The position numbers were made by a program, and so were the translations under genes. Under the pieces are notes generated by a model. It worked only from the letters and a program-made list of their open reading frames with translations, was not told where the DNA came from and did no database searches. From Labrenzia sp. OB1 (GTDB lineage Bacteria; Pseudomonadota; Alphaproteobacteria; Rhizobiales; Stappiaceae), in the NCBI RefSeq assembly GCF_001624695.1, contig NZ_JSEP01000004.1, positions 278,368 to 342,367 of the forward strand: a DNA stretch of 64,000 bases. The letters run 5' to 3'. Below, in pieces: positions 46,201 through 51,953 of the stretch. Numbering within the stretch: the stretch's first letter is position 1; each line of letters begins with the position of its first letter.

Positions 46201-46947
46201 CAGATCGAACGCATCGTAAAAGATCGACTTCGGCGCAGTGTCTTCTCCCGCGTCCTGACTTGCCGATGTGTCCCCGAGAACGAACCGGAAGCCTTGACCG
46301 ATCTGCTGTGTTGTGAACGCCTGAAGAGTGTCCAGAGTGCCATCGAACGTCACGCAGCCGGTGTTGCCGCCGGCGAACGGCACGAAGGCCCGGATGGCTG
46401 TTCCTGCTGGTGTGACCGAAACGCCGAGGGGATCGCCGCGCAGGCTGCGGAAACCGAATGTGGGAGGAATCGAGGAGGAAAATGCAAGCAGTTGCAGGCT
46501 GCTGGTGCTTTCGTCGACGGAAAGTCTGGTGCCCGTAAGAGCGTAGTAGGAGGCGTTGGTTCCGAACCGCAGATTCATGTCATCCGTGGTTTGGTAGATG
46601 CTGTTGACGAAGAAGAACGGCATCGCATAATTGTCGATGTCGCCCAGAACCAGCGGGTCGGCGTTTTCAAGCCAGAACACCACCCGGTTGTTGGTCCCGC
46701 TCTGGATGTGGTCCAGAACCTGTTGGCAGAACGCTTCGGGGTCCGTTTCCAGAAGAGACGGACGTTTCGTGCTGAAGAGGTAATGGCCGTTGTACTGGGA
46801 CAGCGATTGCTCAAGACCAATGCTTTCCGGCGCCTGGACGCTCGAAGGCAGGAGGTAGCCGGACCAGCCAATGCTGCCGGCTACCTTGGTTTCGAGTGCG
46901 TTGCTGACCCCGACCCGCTCGAATTTCAGCGGCTCTGGATCGCTCAT
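43249..46947 (-). CDS. 1232-residue beta-rich protein, function unknown
   Basis: I do not recognise this protein. It has no signal peptide, membrane segment or catalytic motif. The composition is rich in Ser, Thr, Gly, Asn and aromatic residues, with many predicted short strands. The C-terminal third (for example FGVVYEITLGGPGALASGV, SLQGVFKVAVGSISIL, GSLGWYAAYV) resembles in style the beta-rich repeats of the giant protein encoded two genes downstream, which suggests that they work together, but I cannot show homology by eye. It begins 7 bases after the stop of the 252-residue gene and ends overlapping the nuclease start, so it lies inside the same transcription unit. Confidence 0.85.
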   Translation of the reverse strand: MSDPEPLKFERVGVSNALETKVAGSIGWSGYLLPSSVQAPESIGLEQSLSQYNGHYLFSTKRPSLLETDPEAFCQQVLDHIQSGTNNRVVFWLENADPLVLGDIDNYAMPFFFVNSIYQTTDDMNLRFGTNASYYALTGTRLSVDESTSSLQLLAFSSSIPPTFGFRSLRGDPLGVSVTPAGTAIRAFVPFAGGNTGCVTFDGTLDTLQAFTTQQIGQGFRFVLGDTSASQDAGEDTAPKSIFYDAFDLSELPRTLPLAVSFDPGDPCNRKIGTTLLEEGNLRSGFALKSSPSLVSTYRTSAGQPVSLVAAGSASSDIVPAPGAGGFSFAASAAKADPVGSEPVFFEPTGAFGLAVETAAAGLPDKLICGLFGSETLNFHTYDSGKTETENDLLVLVASQAGYAPIFPFQASSLEKPASGAVRARLTDDYLAAWSTVRAGGSTVAYSAEPQGSGLFGKGDTVNEAEPDDVSVLDSTPPGMALPQGNAKLFPMVPYGAATRATVSPADVVQFESQIIAAERKTTISKLATETWAARVQVRNLLLKGAGPDPEYATTPQGFIVEYEKATGAYMNVGMAQSLNLRADMPKCGSPPPVVPQYLPFSLAHPTQEMQDALQTNQLFMVAVNPEPFQGGDPATGACFENTVNIADWTMSAEIGNGATATSYKNVLIMKFCSGSLLDRVNNPNRWTSAEDFSLLTGDAAAPPEIAYLGLSQWLQDYFKKGIAKAEGRSAAFYQNFKEIATNPDWNGVIVLAADLSAENLPPEIAGLAGGIDFTRFAAHHFGFTVSRVSVDKPTGKINMEDGPSSLFGLIDYEDPRYAANLDTGVSPETPIPVMTNGDFDFTVLQLQSLFENAKLAKFQSRIQLTVDSLFGSTTAALYNGGVPQPANGVVLDGSYIKQGTRSTYVFEQNNTNVLVNASNVLPAVAFNRVQFNTLGALDQGRTIASRFLIWGQFDFNQLEGKDDVLDVLSFGSPQDTKPAQLGEGLAFSNLSVNMSFPAATPNAIRFALNTDNLAWDVNASAPRPESLFSGFALQLKSFVNAAGGQTPTDLGFLPVTSDLSLTTLEDPWFGVVYEITLGGPGALASGVGFSSQLLVAWSPSSQQGDQHAVFLGMSLPGAAPGASLFSLQGVFKVAVGSISILRQPVPTAPGRVATLDEPASFYCLRIDDIAIKIFGIVKLPPSANIQFFLFGDPNNTGSLGWYAAYVADDNPGCDQSLAFAEVTSDTRKELR

Positions 46948-46954
46948 GACTGGG

Positions 46955-47713
46955 TCAGCCCGGGTTGATGGGGAAGATGCCCAAGGTCACGCCGGCCAGA
47001 TCATACCTGGCACGGTCGTCAAGAATGGTGCCGGTGGTGATGCTCACCATGTACTGGGACGCACCGAGCGCGGCATATTGCACCGTGATGCCGGTGACCC
47101 ATGTGGTCGACCCTATTGTGTAATCCTGTCCCAGCACGACGCTTTGCTGTGCCTGGGAGACAACGGGTGACCAGACCGTAATCCGTTGCTGATACTGAAA
47201 CGCCAGGTAGGACGTGTTGTTGCTGTCGCCGCTCGGCGTGGTCACGACATTGGTGTTGGGGCTGGTCGGCGTGTTGGTATTGGCCAGTGCGTTGAATGTA
47301 GCCACCGGATAATCGCTGAAATCCTGGTCTCCTGACAGCAGACTTTTTTTCTCGGGCGGCGTTATGGAAAAGATGCCGAGTGTCACACCAGCCAGGTTGT
47401 ATTCCCCGCGATCGTCCAGAATTTTGCCGGAAATGATTGAGACCATGTACTTGTCGGCACCAAGTGCCGAATACTGCACGGTGATGCCCTTGCACCAGGT
47501 GGTTGAGCCTATCGTGTAGTCCTGACCCAGTACCGATGTCGGCTGAGCCTGCGACACGAAGGTGTTCCATACGGGAATTCGGCCCTGATACTCGAATGTT
47601 ACCGTTGTTGTGTTGTTGGGGTCTCCGGAAGGCGTTGTTACTACATTGCTGTTCGGACTTGTCGGCGTGTTGACAGACTGTGGAACTTCAAAGGCCAATA
47701 CTTGTACCGTCAT
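46955..47713 (-). CDS. 252-residue protein made of two tandem copies of a novel domain
   Basis: The start at 47713 is supported by AGGA about 8 bases upstream. The protein is an internal tandem duplication with a shift of 132 residues: NTPTSPN at 15 and 147, DYTIGSTTW at 65 and 197, GITVQY at 76 and 208, ILDDR at 98 and 230, LAGVTLGIF at 107 and 239. The repeat looks like a beta-sandwich with a Thr/Asn/Pro-rich linker at its start. The neighbouring 134-residue protein contains a third, diverged copy. No signal peptide is seen. A structural or fibre-like subunit of the cluster's product is possible; function unknown. Confidence 0.85.
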   Translation of the reverse strand: MTVQVLAFEVPQSVNTPTSPNSNVVTTPSGDPNNTTTVTFEYQGRIPVWNTFVSQAQPTSVLGQDYTIGSTTWCKGITVQYSALGADKYMVSIISGKILDDRGEYNLAGVTLGIFSITPPEKKSLLSGDQDFSDYPVATFNALANTNTPTSPNTNVVTTPSGDSNNTSYLAFQYQQRITVWSPVVSQAQQSVVLGQDYTIGSTTWVTGITVQYAALGASQYMVSITTGTILDDRARYDLAGVTLGIFPINPG

Positions 47714-47873
47714 TTGGCTATCCTGTCTTTTCGAGGGAACTGATTTGCACCGCATGAACCGAAGGGCGTCTGGCACTTATTTTTCTCGTTATAGGGGAAC
47801 TATACAGATAGCTCGCCCATGAGTCGAGTTAAAGTTACCTAGGGTTAATAGGTGAAGATCGTTGCTCGAATTC

Positions 47874-48278
47874 TCAGGAGGCCTCCAGTTCTCGCGATAC
47901 TTTCATGTTCTTGAGCAAGGCCGTGGTGCGCGTGAATGTGCCCAGGGATTTGCCCCTCATTGGGTATTCTTCCTTGCTGTCCAGGATCATTCCATTGAGA
48001 AAGATCGTAAACTGCTGGGGGCCTTGCGGTGAGAAGCTCACGGTCAGACCTTTTACCAGCGTGAATTCTCCACCGACGATATTTTGCAGAAGAGTGACCT
48101 TCTGTGTGGCGGCTGAAACCAGCACCCGGTAATATTCGGTGTTCTGCAGGTCCAGAAACTTGACGTAGGTGGTATTGTTCAGGTCGAACGTGGCCACGGT
48201 CACTGCGTGGACGTGTGGCGTCAGGCTGGTCTTGACGGTCTGTCCGGTGTGGAGGAAGAGCGGCTCGCGTTGGATCAT
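47874..48278 (-). CDS. 134-residue single-copy version of the cluster's novel domain
   Basis: The sequence aligns with each half of the 252-residue protein: NNTTYVKF against NNTSYLAF, VKGLTVSF against VTGITVQY, GMILDSKEEYPMRGKSLGTF against GTILDDRARYDLAGVTLGIF. I place the start at 48278 because this ATG overlaps the stop of a 16-codon upstream frame with a strong ribosome-binding site (ATGA coupling). A longer in-frame start at 48362 exists but has a weak site. About 160 bases separate it from the next gene, so the latter could have an additional promoter. Function unknown. Confidence 0.7.
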   Translation of the reverse strand: MIQREPLFLHTGQTVKTSLTPHVHAVTVATFDLNNTTYVKFLDLQNTEYYRVLVSAATQKVTLLQNIVGGEFTLVKGLTVSFSPQGPQQFTIFLNGMILDSKEEYPMRGKSLGTFTRTTALLKNMKVSRELEAS

Positions 48279-48325
48279 GAGCCGGCAGCGAGCCGATTGA
48301 TCAGGCAATGATATTCGAACTTCAT
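48275..48325 (-). CDS. 16-residue leader peptide coupled to the cluster's first gene
   Basis: MKFEYHCLINRLAAGS, preceded by GGGAGGAG about 5 bases before the ATG, by far the best ribosome-binding site in this region. Its TGA overlaps the ATG of the 134-residue protein. It may set the translation level of the cluster, may itself be a functional peptide, or may be the start of the gene in a strain with a frameshift. Confidence 0.5.
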   Translation of the reverse strand: MKFEYHCLINRLAAGS

Positions 48326-48738
48326 GGCCGCTCCTCCCGTACCCGGCCCAATGCATGCTCATTCATGAGCCCGTGACCTGGCGCGCTTTCCGGTCATATT
48401 GAACCATCAGACTGGCTTTTACGACTCCTGCGAACGTCTCCGCCAGTTTGCCGGGCGCGCCGCATCCTGCCTGGCTGGCGAAACTCAAGGGTTTATCGGA
48501 TTTGGTGGAGGTAGCGCGATTTGAAAGGCGCGGCAACGCCACGCCAGAGCGTGACGGGCGGGTCTGACACCCCCGGGAAAAGGCGTGATACCGGCAGAAT
48601 TTTGAACGAAACGCCGTTCAATCCAAATTTCGAAAGGATAAAAATAAACGCATGTTCAATCTGGAACGATCAGCGCTCCAAAAGTTCATTCATCCAAAAG
48701 CGTTGCCGCACCCCACGTTCATGCGAACGCTGAATGCA
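48326..48738. other. Putative promoter region of the five-gene cluster
   Basis: About 410 bases without a convincing gene (a 70-codon plus-strand frame at 48521 has no known motif). It holds two inverted repeats with shared CGTTC/GAACG arms: TTGAACG-N6-CGTTCAA at 48602-48621 and CGTTC-ATGC-GAACG at 48716-48729, possible binding sites for a regulator. Confidence 0.4.
48602..48621. promoter_or_regulatory. Inverted repeat upstream of the five-gene cluster
   Basis: Perfect 7-bp arms TTGAACG and CGTTCAA separated by 6 bases, about 277 bases upstream of the leader peptide start. A related short repeat (CGTTC/GAACG) lies at 48716-48729. Operator function is inferred. Confidence 0.3.
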
Positions 48739-48831
48739 TCAGTAGACGAGCCCCGAACAGGCTGAAACATAGTAGATCAGTCCGAGCGCAATCGCCGGAA
48801 GGCTTGCCGAGTAGGCAAGGGTCGTGAACAT
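48739..48831 (-). CDS. 30-residue hydrophobic peptide
   Basis: MFTTLAYSASLPAIALGLIY followed by YVSACSGLVY: one membrane-spanning stretch with almost no charge. The ATG at 48831 has a textbook AAAGGAG 7 bases upstream, and the frame is closed by TGA at 48739. Peptides this short are easily missed; it could be a small membrane regulator, a type I toxin or a conserved small membrane protein. It lies between the accessory cluster and lapA, and I cannot tell which side it belongs to. Confidence 0.55.
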   Translation of the reverse strand: MFTTLAYSASLPAIALGLIYYVSACSGLVY

Positions 48832-49154
48832 CTCAAGCTCCTTTGTAATGCGACAGCCGGGAATACGGAGCCGTGGAAGTCGATCTGACCCCCGAATGGC
48901 TGCTGGACGGCATCGTGAAATGCCCGCTCCCGTAAAACCCCCTGCCGCTTGATAATATGGGTACCGAAGAAGCGGAGTTCCAGAGCCGAGAGCCCGTGTT
49001 TTTGGATATGGGGTTATTTTGTCGGCGAAAAAATATTCACCCGGCCGGGAGAAACGCTCGGCGCACCGGGCAGGCACCGCAAGACCGCGAAAACGCCTCC
49101 CGGCGACACATGGGCAAGAATATTTCTGAAGACAGATGCCGAACGGCCGGCGGT
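48832..49154. other. Intergenic region, nothing recognised
   Basis: 323 bases between the small membrane peptide and the end of lapA. No gene, RNA or strong hairpin recognised; it should carry the promoter of the small peptide on the minus strand. Confidence 0.4.
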
Positions 49155-49520
49155 TCAGGCCGCAGAACGATTATCCGGGCCGCTCAGCCCCTTCACGCCG
49201 GCCATCGGCTTCGCGGCAGGCGCCATCTCGCGAAGCTGATCGGCTTCCTTGTGCCACTTTTCGGCTTCGCGGCGTTTGACACGAGCTTCCTTGCGCCAGC
49301 GGCCCTGCTTGGCCCAGGCGCCCAGTCCGCCGACGATCACGCCGATGCCGAGGCTGGCGAAAATCACCCAGAACAACGGAATGTCGGTCAGTGTCAGCCG
49401 GGGATCGGTGGGATCGAACGGGTTGAGAGACAGGGAAACGGTGTGCCGGTTGGCAACCGAAAGAGGAACCAGAACAACCGCGATTGCGAACAATATTACG
49501 TTCTTGACGAAACGGGTCAC
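49155..49520 (-). CDS. lapA: LapA-domain (DUF1049) membrane protein
   Basis: 121 residues. Two membrane segments (about 5-23, KNVILFAIAVVLVPLSVAN, and 47-70, IPLFWVIFASLGIGVIVGG) are followed by a charged cytoplasmic helix with many Lys/Arg/Glu, the LapA/YciS layout. In E. coli LapA and LapB adjust LpxC turnover in lipopolysaccharide assembly; the tetratricopeptide LapB is not adjacent here. It lies downstream of ihfB as in many Rhizobiales, where trpF usually follows; here the accessory cluster follows instead. Confidence 0.85.
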   Translation of the reverse strand: MTRFVKNVILFAIAVVLVPLSVANRHTVSLSLNPFDPTDPRLTLTDIPLFWVIFASLGIGVIVGGLGAWAKQGRWRKEARVKRREAEKWHKEADQLREMAPAAKPMAGVKGLSGPDNRSAA

Positions 49521-49596
49521 TGGGGTCTCCCGGGTGTTGTCGGATCAGATTTCAATTTTGAACAGGCCATTGAAGCAATGCGCGGAATGTGGGCGG

Positions 49597-49896
49597 TCAT
49601 TCGTCGCCGTGATCCACGCCACCGTTCAGCCGCAAACGCATTTCCTTGCCGGTCTTGAAGAACGGGACGAATTTCTCATCCACTTCCACCTTCTGACCGG
49701 TACGGGGATTGCGGCCGACACGCGCCGGTCTGTTCTTGACGCTGAAAGCGCCGAACCCGCGCAACTCGACGCGGTCTCCCCGCATCAGGGCCTCGGTGAC
49801 CTCATCCAAGATCGCGTTGACGATATTCTCAACGTCCCGCTGATAGAGATGCGGATTCTGTTCGGCGATATGCTGAACAAGCTCAGATTTGATCAT
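49597..49896 (-). CDS. ihfB: Integration host factor subunit beta
   Basis: 99 residues of the HU/IHF fold: [20 protein letters not shown] at the start and the DNA-arm signature [21 protein letters not shown] with the intercalating proline. It pairs with IHF alpha to bend DNA in replication, recombination and promoter activation. A GAGGGGG site lies 6 bases before the ATG and sppA ends 15 bases upstream, so the two are cotranscribed. Confidence 0.95.
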   Translation of the reverse strand: MIKSELVQHIAEQNPHLYQRDVENIVNAILDEVTEALMRGDRVELRGFGAFSVKNRPARVGRNPRTGQKVEVDEKFVPFFKTGKEMRLRLNGGVDHGDE

Positions 49897-49911
49897 GAAG
49901 AGCCCCCTCGC

Positions 49912-50898
49912 TTAACGTTTATTGTCTGCCGCGTCGGAAGCCTGCCAAACGGATACCAGTCCGTCAAGCGTAAGCCCCCGTGGAATCAGCCCTTTAGCGT
50001 CATTAATGGGATTCAGCAGGGCTGAACCGATCCCTTTTCCGAATTCTCGCGACACGCGGGAGGAGAACGGAAGCTCCTCCAGGTTTTCCCTGGTCGTCCA
50101 GGTGACGACCGGAAGATCCTCCGCGACACCCTTTTCCGTCTCAAGCCAGGCGATCGCCTTGTCCTCGCCGCCGATGGCGTCGACGAGCTTTTCGCCAAGG
50201 GCGTCATGGCCGGTCAGGATGCGTCCGTTTGCAAGCTCCCGCGCCCTGGCAGGCGCCAGCTTGCGGCGCTCGGCGACAAGGCCGACGAACCAGTCGTAGG
50301 AATCCATCACCAGCGATTCCAGCATGGCGCGCGCTTCCGGTGTCGCGGGAGAATAGAAATCAGGTTCCGCTTTCAGGGGAGCGCTCTTGACGGCATCCAT
50401 CTCGATGCCGACCGTCTCCAGCAGCTTCTGGACGTTGCCGAACTGGAACAGAACACCGATCGAGCCGGTGATGGTGTTGTAGCGTGCGACGATGTGATCT
50501 GCCGCGATCGCGACCATGTAGCCCGCGGATGTTCCGATCGTGCGGATTTCGGCGACCACCGGCTTTTTCTCCGCCAGTTCGCGCAGCGCCTGATACAGCG
50601 CTTCGCCGCCGGTCGTACTGCCCCCTGGCGAATTGATCGAGATCACCACACCCTTGACCGCGTCCGACTTGCCGATCTTCTCGATCATCTTGAGGGTCTT
50701 GCGGTCTTCGGTAATAACCCCTTCGACCGCGATACGCGCGATATGGGCCGTACGCTTGGAGAATTCTGCGACGCCCGACACGTAAACCAGACCACCGACA
50801 AGCACCGCGGCGATCACGATGAATGTCGCCACCCGCCAGAACGTCACTTTGCGTCTGAGGCGCCGTCTGTCTACGAGCACGTCGATATCAACGGACAT
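49912..50898 (-). CDS. sppA: Signal peptide peptidase SppA, short form
   Basis: 328 residues from the ATG at 50898 (GGAGA about 11 bases upstream; a TTG at 50919 is the alternative). One membrane anchor near residues 22-42 (VATFIVIAAVLVGGLVYVSG), then the S49 peptidase fold with VVISINSPGGSTTGGEALY and TIGTSAGYMVAIAADHIVA, in which the serine before AGYM is the likely nucleophile, and ITGSIGVLFQ. It cleaves leftover signal peptides in the membrane. The order sppA-ihfB-lapA is conserved in relatives. Confidence 0.94.
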   Translation of the reverse strand: MSVDIDVLVDRRRLRRKVTFWRVATFIVIAAVLVGGLVYVSGVAEFSKRTAHIARIAVEGVITEDRKTLKMIEKIGKSDAVKGVVISINSPGGSTTGGEALYQALRELAEKKPVVAEIRTIGTSAGYMVAIAADHIVARYNTITGSIGVLFQFGNVQKLLETVGIEMDAVKSAPLKAEPDFYSPATPEARAMLESLVMDSYDWFVGLVAERRKLAPARARELANGRILTGHDALGEKLVDAIGGEDKAIAWLETEKGVAEDLPVVTWTTRENLEELPFSSRVSREFGKGIGSALLNPINDAKGLIPRGLTLDGLVSVWQASDAADNKR

Positions 50899-51334
50899 GA
50901 ATGCGGTGTCTCCGGACAAATCGTATCAAAACCAGCAACCTAAATAGGGTGACCCTAACGGGAATTGCAATCGCCTTCTTGGATTTACATAAGATTGCGG
51001 GTGTTTCAGGCGACTTTATGGAGAAAATTTGCAATAGCTCCGCGTGGCCTGGTTGTGCATCCGGGGCTATCGGGCAAAAGCCGGCATCACGGCGGCCCTC
51101 AATCGTCAGGCAGGATCGCGTTGCGCGGAGGCCGGCCGATGCGCGCTGCGCCTTCCCGCAGTGGAAAAGGCGAGTTGACGCCCGGGGCTGGTATCAGAGG
51201 GGGAGCGTTTCCAGGTTCCATTGAACGCAGGAAACGCTTGTCCTTGTCACCCTCACTGCCGCGTCTCGCGGCTCTGCTTCCGGAGCGACGGCTCGATGGC
51301 GGACTGAGCCCCGCGGCAATCGCGGGGCCGGCCG
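50899..51334. other. Intergenic region between FKBP gene and sppA
   Basis: About 435 bases with no convincing gene. CCCCGCG (51309-51315) and CGCGGGG (51321-51327) form a 7-bp hairpin just after the FKBP stop, possibly its terminator although no T-tract follows. The promoter of sppA-ihfB-lapA must lie here. Confidence 0.45.
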
Positions 51335-51763
51335 TCAATTGATCCCGGTGAGCTGGATTTCGAAGGTCAGGTCCTTGCCGGCCAGCGGATGATTGGCGTC
51401 CAGAACGACTTCCTCTTCGGAAACTTCGACGACCGTGACGGACATCATCTGGCCCGTCTCGGTCTGGGCCTGGAGCTGAAGGCCGACGGTGATTTCGACA
51501 TTTTCCGGCATGTTCGCCCGCGGCACCGCCTGGCGGGCATCCGGGTTCAGCGGTCCATAGGCCTCGGCGGCCTCGACCTTCACGGTTTTTTCGTCGCCGA
51601 CCTTCATTCCGGGAATGGCGCGCTCGAGGCCGGGAATGATCTGGCCGCTGCCGACCGTGAATTCCAGCGGATCCCGGCCCTCCGAACTGTCGAAGACGGA
51701 TCCGTCATCGAGGGTGCCCTTATAGTGAAGACGAACCGTATCGCCGCTCTTGGCTTCGCTCAT
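51335..51763 (-). CDS. FKBP-type peptidyl-prolyl isomerase, SlyD-like
   Basis: 142 residues: the FKBP core VRLHYKGTLDDGSVFDSSEG and IIPGLERAIPGMKVGDEKTV, then the insert-in-flap region with PENVEITVGLQLQAQTETGQ, and NHPLAGKDLTFEIQLTGI as the last strand. This is the SlyD/SlpA class that combines isomerase and chaperone activity. The histidine-rich tail of E. coli SlyD is absent, so nickel handling is unlikely. It is a single-gene unit between rpsA and sppA. Confidence 0.93.
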   Translation of the reverse strand: MSEAKSGDTVRLHYKGTLDDGSVFDSSEGRDPLEFTVGSGQIIPGLERAIPGMKVGDEKTVKVEAAEAYGPLNPDARQAVPRANMPENVEITVGLQLQAQTETGQMMSVTVVEVSEEEVVLDANHPLAGKDLTFEIQLTGIN

Positions 51764-51891
51764 GGTGCTTATCGCAATTCTGTCTGGGAGGTGAGTTTTG
51801 AGGCCGCGTGCATCTGGCGGGTGCTCGTCGCAAGTCGTCAGCCTAGCGGAGCATGATCAAATGTAAAGAGTGACGCAAAGGATGCCGGGCA

Positions 51892-51919
51892 ACAAAAAGC
51901 CCGGCGTTTCCGCCGGGCT
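51892..51919 (-). terminator. Terminator of rpsA
   Basis: AGCCCGGCG (51898-51906) and CGCCGGGCT (51911-51919) form a 9-bp stem with loop TTTC; the minus strand continues TTTTTGTT. It lies 35 bases beyond the rpsA stop. Confidence 0.88.
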
Positions 51920-51953
51920 TTCGCGTTTTCCGGTTTGTTGAAAACTGGAAATC

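Noticed and set aside
31146..48325. Prophage or contractile injection system
   Set aside because: No tail sheath, tube, baseplate, terminase, portal, integrase or AAA+ assembly protein is present.
31146..48325. RTX/type I secreted toxin locus
   Set aside because: No glycine-aspartate nonapeptide repeats and no HlyB/HlyD-type transporter genes nearby.
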